Origin: Lutjanus erythropterus
Lineage: Eukaryota > Chordata > Actinopteri > Lutjaniformes > Lutjanidae
Assembly (NCBI GenBank): GCA_020091685.1
Contig: CM034605.1
Span: forward strand, 8,549,019 to 8,613,018
DNA length: 64,000 nucleotides
Direction of reading: 5' to 3'
The translations under genes and the position numbers were made by a program. Positions 49,519 through 61,052 of this stretch are shown here, in pieces (the first letter of the stretch is position 1; every line of letters starts with the position of its first letter). The notes below the pieces were generated by a model that was not told the origin of the DNA, ran no database searches, and saw nothing but the letters and a program-made list of their open reading frames with translations.

Positions 49519-51900
49519 CAGCAGAGGAAAAGCCAACCGCCACTGCCGCTTTACTTGTTTCCACAAGCTGTTGAGGTACGTGACCACCAACTATCTGGAC
49601 TGATGGAGGAGGGACCACAGACCACTACTGCTGCCTGGACATCCATCAGCATGAAGCGGCTCCCTCCAGTGTCTCACACAGGTTCACGTCGCCCTCTGGT
49701 GGCCGGCGTCACCTCGTGTGCGGTTCAAGTATTTTCCACTGTCCTTTATCTCCAGCTGTGTCTCAATTAAACTGACAAAACTAAAAGGCACACAGTTTAC
49801 AAATCTGTGCAGTGAATCATTTTGTCAGGCACTGTAGTGCTAAAGTCTTGCTTTCACTTCACAGAATACTTTTCCCTTTTTTCTTTCATTGTTTAGCTGA
49901 AACACGGCACTGGCATCTGTCCATATTGTATCCTAAATACTACTACTGAACTGGACAGAAACATCTGATCTTTTTTTTTTCATTTAAAAGAATAGTTTTG
50001 ATTGTTTGAAGTGGAGTCATATGAGGTACTTATCCACAGTCAGTGTATTACCAAGAGCAGATGACAGCTGACACGCCCCCAGATTCTGAAAGGTTTGTTT
50101 GGATTCACATAAGTCACACAATAACACAAACAAATTAACAGATCGAGGCAGTGATAGACCAGCAACATCCATATTATGCAATACTGATTTTGCCTAAGGT
50201 GTTTGGTTGGTTTGGCTCATACAACACCAGTTTAATATCAGAAAAGGCCGTCTCACCACAAAGCTGTGAAAGTATTCTTAATATAGTTTACACTTGTCCA
50301 CAGCAGTACATTGCTGAGCTTCCTCCACTGGAACTCCAGCTGCTTCTCTAAACTGGGTCCGTGTTACCCGCCATCTACTATAGGTAATACACTATCTATC
50401 AATAAGTACCACATACAACTCCACCGCAAAAAAGCCAACGTATCCCTTAAAAGGAGGATAAAATGGGTTTGAGTGGCTAAGATTCATGGGAGCTGTTGTC
50501 TTTATTTTAATCTTGGAGTTTTACTCAAAGAGAAATCAAACAGTTTCTCCAAAGATGTACTACTTTGCAGTTCACTGACATGTAACCTGCAGCTGTCAGC
50601 TGTGCCACTCACTGGTTGTTGGCAGCTGCTCCATTTCTTTAGTGCATGACACATTGTGAGACACCAGTATTCATCAGTTGTACTTTCATACTCCTCCAGT
50701 GTGAACACAGTATGTACAGAAGAGCAAGGCTAGGATTGGGACACAGCTTGTGATTTGTGGTACTGTTTATGAAGTATTTATCTGCTGGTTTACAAGCTCA
50801 GACCTTCACTCGTGCAGACTGGGGGGTGATGTTACCTTTGATGTTTACCATGATGTCTTAGGTCAGCTGTGTGGGACCTGCTACTCAGACTTTGCGCTGA
50901 GTGAAATATGTCCTATCTCAGCCCTTATTTATAAAGGGCATACCAGCACTATTCCACTAATTGGAGTCGTATGGAGCCGTGCTACATTTTCTACTTTACA
51001 TTAGGTGTTTCCTGTAGATCGTTTCATAAAGTGTACTTGAATCTTGTGGGGGGGGGGGAGGCACCTCGTGGTATGATGTACTGCACGTAGACTGAATCAC
51101 TGCCTTACACGCGTATCTTGTACAACTTGCTGCAATGAGATTTTCAGTTGAACTTGTTACTGATTATTTGGTTCATTTCTACTGAAAAGGGTTTCACTAT
51201 CAGACATTTTTGTGCTTTAATATTTAAGCCAGTCTCCACGAGGTTTAATAGACATTTCTGAATGTGCTTTTTACAGTAAAGTCATCTCGTGTATATGAAG
51301 TAATTTTATCTAGCATGTTCTCACTTCCTGGAGGAAGAAAAATGCTTTATTTAATTATTTATTTAAACCAACTGTCTAAGGGATTATGTTTCTTATGAAA
51401 GCACGTGTATAATAATTTATTAACAGCGAATGGTGATCTGTGATTTTTTTTTTCTTAGAAAAGAAAATCTCTGAAGTTGCTGTGAAGTAATAAAAAAGCT
51501 GCTTGTACAATATTGTGATTCTCACAAACAGCAGCCCAAACCCAGTTTTTCTATAATGAAATGTGCAGGAGACATTTGTCCTCACTGTAGATGCCTTAAT
51601 TTAACCCCAAATGATCTTATTGGTTAAGTTAAGAGAAAAAACAAAAATCATAATATATTCCTGCATAGTTATCATTTTTAGGGCCTTTGAGATTGCACTG
51701 AATGAACTTAATGAAGAACATTATTACATCTCTCCTTGGTCTCCATGGTGTTCATACGCTGCTGTATGTATTATATGTAAATACTTTTTTGTATGTTGAC
51801 CTTGATGAGCAATATATAATTCAGTGAAGAGATTAAATTATGTGGTGTACATTTGTAATTTTATCAAGTCTGTAATTAAAGTTTGTCAAAACAGAGAAAA
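49519..51900 (+). other. mfsd2a: mfsd2a 3'UTR (predicted)
   Basis: No coding signal follows the mfsd2a stop. The first convincing poly(A) signal cluster is ATTAAA at 51875-51880, giving a 3'UTR of about 2.4 kb. An AATAAA at about 51489 could give a shorter form. The UTR contains a copy of an inverted-repeat element (49985-50452) and a poly-G tract at about 51049-51058. The true 3' end needs transcript data. Confidence 0.45.
49985..50452. mobile_element. Second copy of the intron 2 element, within the mfsd2a 3'UTR
   Basis: It starts TTAAAAGAATAGTTTTGATT and shares GAAGTGGAGT, TGAGGTACTTATC, GCTGACACGCCCCCA, AAGTCACACAATAACACAAACAAA and GACCAGCAAC with the element at 38028-38815. It ends near CCAACGTATCCCTTAA. 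It is shorter and more diverged. It would be transcribed as part of the mfsd2a 3'UTR. Confidence 0.6.
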
Positions 51901-53391
51901 TCCTGTGATGTGACTGCAATACCCACGACTATACCCCAGTTGTTATTGTACAGTATAATATTAAACCACCTGATTAGCAGATACCTTGATGAGGTTTATT
52001 TGTTGTTCACAATAGGCAATAAATGATAAGGCACCTACTGCAATGCCTCTGCAATCTCCAGATGCAACCGACAGAGAGAAGTTCCACCAACATTAACATG
52101 ACCCACACGTGTGTTGTCCTGAAGTGGCACAAGATTTCAAACTGAAGCAGTTGTTGACCACTTGCACCCCCTAGCAGTCAGATAAGAACAGTCAGCTGTC
52201 AATGTTTGTATGAAACACAGCAGTCAAAGAATAGAACTACTGCCTGATAGTTGTATGACTTCATCCACCAGTCAAGTTTCATCATCAAGTTTACATCCAT
52301 ATCTGTCCAGACTCATATAACAGAGTGAAGGAATTTAATACGGAACTTATCACTATATTGACCTGGAACTTTGAAGGATTTTAATAAAAGGTATTAAGTG
52401 TATTTATTTTGGCGAAATGGAAGTTCTCACTACATGTATGATTCCAGTGAATCATTTCCAGTGAGGAACATGCTGCCTTCACTTAGAAACTATGTTTACA
52501 GAGCTGAACATTATAGTGTCAGAGTGAAGTTGACCTTTGACCTTTTGGATACAAACTCTCACCTCATTATTTTACCTATTAGCTATTTGTGATAATGGGA
52601 CATTTAAATTATCATTTGTTATTATGATAATGAAATTATAGCAGGTAAATATTGCCTATAATAATATCTGATTTGACAGATTTTGTCAAAGCACTTAATT
52701 TAAAATTCTTATGGAAAAGGTTCTGCAAAAGCCAAAGTATATTTGTTATTTTTTCTGATTACCTTCAGAGCTGTGGAATATTAAATCATCCATCTTTGCT
52801 CTCTGCATCTGAACCTTTCTTACCCTCAGTGGAGGATAAGCTACAGTTTATATGAACTTCTTTATAAAGTACAAAGATGTAAAATTAGTGGTTATCTTAT
52901 TGCGTGGACCAGACAGGCATTTTTCATTATACAATGTGAACCACTGCAGATGAATTATACTTCATATGCTGACGGGTATCATAGGTAATTATGGTTATCA
53001 GTATCGGCTTTGGAAAATTAATATTGTGCATCCCTATGTTTCCACTGCACTGCATCAGTCATTTAACCTTATTTTCTCCATTTTCTTTAATTTATTTTAA
53101 TATTATGAAAATATTACCTTTCGCATATTTCTCTAACTCAACTTGTTTCCAAAAATTCGCTTGCTAGAGTGATACTGTGACTTGAATCAAGAAAATTACG
53201 CAGAAATCTGCAGCCAAACAAAGCTGCCACTGGTTTCTTTTAAAGACTGAAACCAACCAAAGTGAGGCTTGATTTGGTCTGTGTGGCTGTCAGGCTGCCA
53301 ATTGACCCTCTCCACTAATTACCTTCAGCCGTGAGCGCTGCTTTTAGGTGCAGATTGAAAGAGAAAGGTGGAAGGACAGCAGTCTGTTGCG
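51901..53391. other. Intergenic region upstream of the ZP3-like gene
   Basis: About 1.5 kb separates the predicted mfsd2a 3' end from the ZP3-like ATG. AT-rich, with no gene and no clear TATA box close to the ATG. Oocyte promoter motifs (for example CANNTG E-boxes) are too short to be informative here. Confidence 0.4.
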
Positions 53392-56300
53392 ATGAAAACA
53401 AAGTGGCATCTCTGTATTCTGTGGAGTGTTTTATCACTGGGCCTCCTCAGCTGTGCAGTGGACACTTATGAGTCTCCAGTTACTCGAAGGAAAAAGGTCT
53501 TCAATCCCAAACCAATCACACTGTCAACAGGCAACAGGAAACCCTCTCAGAGGTTACCTGCCAGTGTCAGCACGTTTCCATTATCTCAGCTCAGCACCCA
53601 AAGGCCTAACCCTCCTCCTCTGGCACCTGGAACAACTCCATCCGTGCGTCCAGGGGCGCACATCCAGGCGGAGTTTGCGTCCCTCCCGGACGTTTCCGTG
53701 ACCTGCTCCACGTCTGACTTCGTCGTGCGGGTTAAACCAGCTTTCTACGGTCTGATCGCGGATGCGGATGAGCTGAGATTAGGTAACACCTGCAGAAGTA
53801 ACGGGGTTCTCCAGCCGTACGGTGACTTTCTCTTCACGTATCCTCTGACGGCGTGTGACGCCGTGCGTCAGGTAAAATTCTGTTTCTCTTATTCACGTTT
53901 TATGAATCACCTCCATTTACATTTTTGCTGATAGACACATCTTCCCACATGAGGCCTAAGGCATATTTGTCTCATGGTATTACTTGTCTTTACGATATCC
54001 GTTACAGTTACTGAGATGAAGTTTGTTTTTTTTTACTGTAATTTTTTTTAGTTGCTCTCTATGGAGAATAAACATCCACCAATCACAAATATTATATATG
54101 CTAAAGTACTCTGTACATAATACACATATACATTAAAGTATATATTCAGAGGCAATAGTATATGGGTACTTAAAATAAATTATGAATACTTAGGAGTTGA
54201 AGAAATTATATAGACCACGCCCATCGTTTAGTATGAAAATGGTCCGCCATTTTGGAATTTTTATTAAATTTATTAATTCACCTATTGCATATCACTTTTG
54301 GTCACATGTAATATTCAAGGAGAATTGTGTGATTTCCAGCGGCATCTAACGTTCAAACCTTAGCTTGCAACTAAGAGGATTTACCCCGACACCGCCCCTC
54401 TCTCACCAAGAGTATGGTGGCCGTCAGCGGACAAAATGGCGAGCGAAAGCTATCTCACAACAAACTACAATTATGTGTGTAGGATGAATTACCTGTCCAG
54501 CAGAAAACAGGCAACCTCGGCGTCACTGTGAAAACGTTTGTCCTCCATCAGCGGTTTCCATCGTGTAAACGCTGTGCCGATGTTGATTCGTGTTTTTGCC
54601 GTTTCCTCTCATGCTTGCGTTTACTTTCTTCGCGTCTCCGCTTCTTGGATGACGGGGATTAACTGTCCGCTGCTTTTTGTTCTGGTACAGTGTATGTATG
54701 ATCCTCCATTTGTCAAAACTGTGCCAGTCAAGGTTCACAACGCTAAATGGTCTGCCAGCAATCACCCGCGTCTATCCTCCCCGTCTACTTCCGTGTTTAC
54801 GCTGCGGCGTCTACGTAAGGTCGCCATGGGCTTCCCAAGACTCACTGTTAGTGCAGTTTGTCCGCTCTGCGCTGCCGTAGACGGCGCAGGATGATGATCG
54901 ACCCGACAGTATGTAACTATAAATGGCTATTTCTAAAGTAACGGGAACATATAGATTATGAGTTTATGTCGATTGATAATAATAAATAACATACTTATAT
55001 ATAATATATCTCATTTATGTACATAAATTCCTGTAATTATTACACACTGGTCCTTTAAGTTGTAACAACTAGTTGCTGTCCACATATAATAACTTAGATA
55101 AATTATTTTGTTTTTTTTGTTTTTTTTTACCATAAACCCTGGCAATAAGTCACCTACTCTACACTTAATACTCTACTCTTAACAGCATCCGTGTTGTTGA
55201 TTTAAAAGCTCATGAACACACAGAAGTTGGAATAACGATTTCCCATCTGGGAAACTGGAACAATCCAAGGAGCACATAAATGCACTAGCAGTGCAACAAG
55301 AAGCAAAGGAGAAAGTTGACTAAGTTTGCTCAGCTGTCATTCAAGCAAAGAGTGAAAAGGGGCGGGGTTTAGGAGGGGTCAGATGGTTACCAAACTTAGG
55401 TGTGGCCTGTTTCACTTATCAGGCCATAACACTTCAATCCTAGATTGGAACCAAATTTGATTAAGTTAATAACAATTAATAATGCCACATTGCACAAGTG
55501 TGTAATATTTCCTACAGTTCTGTCCACAGGGGGGCACTATAGTAACAGTAAAACATAATATTTCTGCAATTCTGTTATCTTTAATAAGATGAAACTTCAT
55601 ACACAGCTTCTCCCTCATTTCTTGTTGTGAGTCTCTGCTAGACAAAGTTTAGTCTACTTTGTTTCCAGAATCTCTCTGCATGATCTTGAAATGACAATTT
55701 CTGACCCCTGTTGACAGTCACCCCTCGGGTATCTGGTCTACAAGTTTGTGCTCCATTTTGAGCCTTCGGCAAAACGTTTCCCAACCAGGGCGCAGAGGAT
55801 TGATGTCGACATTGAATGCCGTTATCAAAGGTTTGACTTGTGTCTTTACCATTTTCAACATTGTGTGTGTCTGAAAGCCCACCATTTACAACCTCAAACT
55901 CTGTCCAGGAACCACCACGTGCACCAGCTGACTGTGAAGCCCACCTGGGAAACGGCTGTGGTGCGTAAAAGGCTGAAAGGAACTCCACATCACTTCCAGA
56001 TTGAGCTGATGGACGGTATGTTGAACTGACTTTGGACTGTAGTCATTAAGAGCTGCATCAATTTTCAGAGCCTGTTACAAATGTCTATTACAGCTGTTCT
56101 CCATTGCATACATGCAAAAAATGGAACAATGCACATAAGTCTGAAAACTTGAAACTCAATATCAACAAGACTCCAGACAGCTGAACTAAGCACAATCCCT
56201 TTGTTTTCATTTAAAATGAAATTCTAAATCACATTTTTGCAAAAGTTTAAGTGCAAATCACATCATTTTGCACACTTTGTCAACCTGAAAAACATTCTGG

Positions 56301-59300
56301 GAAGTTTGTCAGTCCAGTGAGTTTCAATTAGGCTAAATTCACAACCAAAATATGATCTACTGATACAGTGATTGTGTCAATGCAGTGTTCATATGACACA
56401 TTCACAGTATTGTATTACAGTACTGTAAGGGCAATAGTCTTTAAACTGATGCTCTCAGAGATATCATAGCTGTGTGTATTATTTTGGTGGAAACGATCAG
56501 TTTTTAGAAGAGAGAACACAGTTTTGAGTGCAGTGTTTCATTTAGCAAAAGATTTGTGAAGTTTTGATGAAATGGTTAACTCTTTTCAGTTTAGGTCCAC
56601 AGGATTAGGAAAAACTGAGTGGCACCACTGGATGTGATGTATTTTAATGAACTCTTAGATCTGTGGAAGAGACCAGCCAAGTCCCAGGTGTATCAGCTCG
56701 GAAAGACGGTTAATTTCCAGGTGTCTGCTCCTCATCTCCCGACTGGTGGAAAACTGTACATCAACAGCTGCTATGCTACGCCATCCAGTGGCTCTAAATC
56801 ATCCCACAAATACACAATCATTGACAATTTTGGGTGAGTATAATGGACAGTTGACAATAATGTATTTAAAGGGAGACACTACAGGTGAATTGTAAAAATT
56901 GTAACTAATAGATATCACCACGAAACGTCACAAATTCATTACTTTCATTAAAACAATTAATTTTTGTTTTACAAGTTTTCTGAAATTTTATGTTTAAAAA
57001 TGCAAGTGATACATGAGCTGACTAAATATGCTTTAGTTTGCATAAATTTCCAGGTCAGAAATCTGAACATTGGATAAAGTCAAGCTCAAAGTTTGTGTTG
57101 ACCCATTACAGTCAAAGGATTTTACAGAGGGAATTTTGAATATCTCTTTTTAGGGATGCAACAATGCCAAAAACTCGAGGTACAATAATACCACACTAAA
57201 AAAAATAGTCTAAAATACAATATTTGTTATGATATTAAAAAAGCAAAGAAAATGGTGACTTTTAAAAAATGTGATTTATTGAATACAGTAAAAAAAATGC
57301 AAATGCAAAATGCAACTGAAATGGACATTTCATGCTCATGAAAAAAACTAATTTTAACAGAATAAAAGTGTTTAAAGATATATATTTTAAAATTCCATAC
57401 ATTTTGCAGGACACTACAGGTGAATAGGGTAAAACTTTTAACTAATAGATGTCACAATGAAATTGTTTCGTTTGATTACTTACTGAAATTTTATTTTTAA
57501 ATATACTGTACAAGTGAGGCATTATCCAGTACTAACTTCTGGTGACTTTAGGAGAAATCTACTGATGCAAATAGACAAGGTGTAGTAAAATGTGTATTTT
57601 GGATGTTTTCTTTCCGTTACTCTGAAAAAAATGTGTTATGGAAGTCAAATCGATGGTGTCCTGATTTGTAATTAACAGAAATTCATGTCATTGTTGTCAT
57701 CCACAGCTGTATGCTGGACAGCAAGAGAGACCCAGGGGCCTCTCAGTTCATCTCTCGGACAGACAGAACTCTGAGATTCTCCCTCAAGGCTTTCCAGTTC
57801 ACTTCTGACCCCGACACAGAGGTGAGCATGGCGTGGTGTAATTCTCTGGATTCAGTTTGAACTGCGTGTGGCCTAACCCTGTTTTCATTTCTAGGTCAAT
57901 ATTAACTGCAAATTATTCGTCACGTCGGAGGACCCGGGTCCTGCACACAAGTCGTGCACCTACAGAGGGGACGGGTGAGCTTTGAATGAATTTCCATTCC
58001 AGGACTATGGGTGACTTTTTCATGTTTCAAAGTGGACTGAGCGTATTTGTCCATCTGATAGATGGAAGGCTCTTACTGGTGATGATTCCATGTGTGACTG
58101 CTGTGATTCACAGTGTGTGACCTCTAAACCACGGAGGGCCATGATGGAAGGTGTGTGGAAGTCCTTTTGTTTTTTTTGCCTTGATTGGATTTATTTTTTG
58201 CACACATTCCCACGCAGATTAATTGGACATGTTGTGGTTGTTTTAACTTGCACTGCACGTGTCTTTAACACCTGAATCACAGATAGCCTATTTTAATATT
58301 TTATTATTTTATTATTGAAATGAAATATTTTATCACTATTTCTGTGACACTTAAGGTTCTCCATATATTTCCATCTGACAGATCTCTAACTAAAAAACAA
58401 GGGAGAGTTTGGCACATTTCATGTGGATGTCCGGTCAGTGTCAATAGTAAATGCAGTCAATTGAAGCCATAAATTCCTCAGTGTGGCGTATATTGACCAA
58501 GAAAGCCGAGTTCTTCTGCTGCAAAATCTGTAGTTCTTCCAGTGACGTCACTGGACAGGTAGGTCAGTCAATATAACAAGCACTGAGGAATTTACTACTT
58601 CAATTAATGACATTTACCATGAACACTCACAGGACATCCACATGAAAAGTGCCAAATTTTCCCTTTTAGTCCCATAGATAAAAGTGATCCTACATTTTCT
58701 TGGTCATTAAACATGGATTTGTCTCTACTCTTTAAGGCTCTGCCAGCAGTGGGTCATTGCTGGTGTCTGATGAGCCGTACACAGCAGAAGAGGGCTTTCT
58801 ACCCATCAGTCCCTCCTCAGTCGGCAGGGGCAGCGAGGACGTGGCCATGACCAATCTTTACACTGACGAGAACCTATGGGGAAGTATGGATGCAGTAATA
58901 TATGATGATGATTATGACGATGATGATGAAGAGCAAGGCTATCCAGAAGAAGAGGAGAAGCAGCTTGAAGAAGATGAAGAGGAAAAAAGTGGGGTTATCC
59001 TTGGAGTGATGACAGAACCTGATTTAGAAGAGTTAGGCTTCAGGGACGGGGTCTTGGTTGAGGAGAGGAATCAGTCTGACATGAAGGCTTCATATCAGTT
59101 AGAAGAGGATGGGTCAGGGTATGTAGTACATGAGAGTGAAGAGGAGGAGGAATTTGAAGGAAGAGAAGATGAGATCTCTGATGTTCAGTGGGTGATTCGT
59201 CTGAATCAGAAGGAAGGTGAAACGTTTGAGCAGATGTTACCATCAGAAGGCAGCCTGCACAAGGAGTTACAGCCACTGGTCTCTGGAGGAGAGGAAGAAA

Positions 59301-59425
59301 ACGGGAAGAGGGCAGGTGGAAGTGAAGAGGATGACAGACTGATGACCTCTGAGGATGAGTGGAACAAAGATGAGGATGATTTAGTAGATGACAGGGAGAT
59401 GACCTGGTATTTCACATGGAGGTAG
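53392..59425 (+). CDS. Zona pellucida ZP3-like egg-coat protein with acidic C-terminal tail
   Basis: Eight exons with consistent phases: 53392-53871, 55718-55830, 55909-56015, 56659-56833, 57707-57821, 57895-57974, 58062-58150, 58737-59425 (1848 nt, 615 aa). The signal peptide is about residues 1-22 (hydrophobic ILWSVLSLGLLSC), followed by a Pro/Ser/Thr-rich linker to about 95. ZP-N runs from about 102 to 198 with four cysteines (VTCSTSDF, GNTCRSNG, LTACDAVRQ, IECRYQR). ZP-C runs from about 235 to 376, including YINSCYATPSS, NFGCMLDSK, VNINCKLF and a ZP3-type cysteine cluster (MCDCCDSQC). KPRR at 379-382 is a possible convertase site. Exon 8 adds 229 residues rich in Asp/Glu with no transmembrane helix. 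Family knowledge: ZP modules polymerise in the extracellular egg envelope. Which fish zp3 subtype this is, I cannot say. The exon 4 acceptor was chosen because it restores MDD-LWKRP; a second acceptor at 56619 is also in frame. Confidence 0.88.
54300..55060. repeat. Fish hAT-like repeat in intron 1 of the ZP3-like gene
   Basis: The right end is ATTACACACTGGTCCTTTAAG, the inverted form of the CCAGTGTGTAG end at 42703. The left part contains TTTCCAGCGGCATCTAACG and CCTTAGCTTGCAACTAAGAG, typical of the same family's interior. The CpG-rich middle (54420-54900) has two overlapping open frames on the plus strand (118 and 67 codons) that look like chance. Confidence 0.5.
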
Positions 59426-59504
59426 TATTCAGTTTCATAAATCAGTCAGTGCTCTTCTTAAAGACTGATGTAACTCTCCATAACAGAAAAATATTCTGAA
59501 TAAA
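59426..59504 (+). terminator. 3'UTR and poly(A) signal of the ZP3-like gene
   Basis: AATAAA at 59499-59504 lies 74 bases after the TAG stop, giving a short 3'UTR that would end near 59520-59530. Just beyond it, from about 59545, lies a decayed copy of a dispersed repeat, which supports this as the end of the gene. Confidence 0.55.
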
Positions 59505-59544
59505 TATGAAAATGCAGTTGATGGTTTCTTTTGTCATAACTTAT

Positions 59545-59750
59545 AGACTCAAGGACTAGTCAATTAATTGATTAGATGTCAACTATTAAATTACTGCTAA
59601 CTATTCTGATTAATTGTTTTTAGCCAAAGAAAATGAATATCTTTGGGTTGTGGAGAAAACACATTTTTCACAATTTTCTGTACTAAACAACGCATTGATT
59701 AATGAAGAGAATGAAAGATTTATCAATGAAAATAATTTAGTTGCAGACAC
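59545..59750 (+). repeat. Dispersed fish repeat, copy 3
   Basis: The text AGTCAATTAATTGATTAGAT, AACTATTAAATTACTG and GAATATCTTTGGGTTGTGGA matches the same family. It lies between the two convergent genes' 3' ends. Confidence 0.5.
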
Positions 59751-60027
59751 CATTTCTTTTCTACATATTTGTAATTAGACTTGAAGATTTTCATTTATCT
59801 TCAACATCATGAATCATAATAGTAGATCAGTTAAGGCATGTCAACATGATTACTCCTGACAATCATAAATATGAAATGCAAGTAGGGGGCAAGGTTGAAA
59901 ACACACATTAGAAGGCCCATGAACAGTGACCCCTCAGGCAGCTCTGCATTAAAAACAGATGAGTTTATATAAAGGATATCACTGTACTGTACTGTATTAC
60001 TGATACTGTACTGTTTTCAACTGAATA

Positions 60028-60103
60028 TAGGTTGAAAAGTATTTGCAAATTCATCGCATTTATGTTTTACAGTGTCCCAACTTTTTTTGAATTGGGGTTT
60101 GTA
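60028..60103 (+). repeat. Fish DNA-element end (TGTCCCAACTTTTTTTGAAT)
   Basis: AAGTATTTGCAAATTCATCG, ACAGTGTCCCAACTTTTTTT and GAATTGGGGTTTGTA form a string common at the ends of a fish DNA transposon family that I recognise. Only one end is present. Confidence 0.4.
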
Positions 60104-60140
60104 GAAGAAAAAGTAAGACAATATGAGCTGTTCATAAATC

Positions 60141-61052
60141 TTTATTGTTTTTATTATGAATAATCATTTATTACATTAGTCTCTGAAACCAGTTTGAAAT
60201 ATATTAAAGTTCAACATCCCACCATTTGAGCCATTATCAGTAACTAAAAGCAGCAGAAAATGTGCTACAAAATAATGACTATTGTTTACATGTCTGCTCA
60301 TTCTGTGACATTTGTGGTCATGCACATAGATATATCTTTGAATCATAACAAATGACAGGTGGGATTTTTTTAGAACATAGAACATATATTTGGTTATGTT
60401 AAGAGCTATACAAACAATTTGTTTTAAATGATATTAGGGTTTAACACAGCATTGCAAAGAAGACGATCTGTTTGCAGAGACTCTCCTCTGAACATAAAAA
60501 CAGGAAAAATAACTTAATATTTTTTAACAAATATAATTGGTGTGGAAACTCTTTAAGAAAAATGCAGAACATAACTCTGTAAGACAGATCCATCATTACT
60601 GGATATGTTATATGTTACAAAATTTTGCTATATTTACAGATTAGCACCCAAAAGTCCCATTGTTACGAGTACTGACTAAAGCTCTGATTCAGCAGGTCAT
60701 AAGTGGTACAGTACAATTGTTTTTTGTTTTTGTTTTTTTTTTACACTAGAGGGCGGTATATCCCGATCTCTTGAAACCATAAAGCTCAGAAGACCCTCTG
60801 GTAAAATAAAGTATACTGTATTTACTCTCAGTAAAACACAAAATGAGTACTCGGGAAAATTAAGACCCACACCATTAACATCAAATTCAAAGGATTTTCT
60901 TTAAAATCCAGAACTTCTCCAAATGCAATCTTTGAAATAAGCATCTTGTCCAACAAAGCCAGTTTCTTGTCTTTCACACATAAAAAAAAAAGACTTGCAG
61001 CAAATTCAGTGTGATTAACAAGTCCTTCCCAGATCTCCTTCAGTCTTTACAA
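60141..61052 (-). other. 3'UTR of the NHS-like gene (predicted)
   Basis: About 0.9 kb without coding signal follows the minus-strand stop at 61053. A minus-strand AATAAA is at 60146-60141 (TTTATT on plus). The sequence is AT-rich with poly-T/A runs, as expected for a UTR. The end of transcription is therefore about 0.6 kb from the poly(A) signal of the convergent ZP3-like gene. Confidence 0.4.

Noticed and set aside
54538..54894. Plus-strand 118-codon frame in ZP intron 1
   Set aside because: It lies in the CpG-rich interior of a fish repeat, with no transposase similarity and no splice support.
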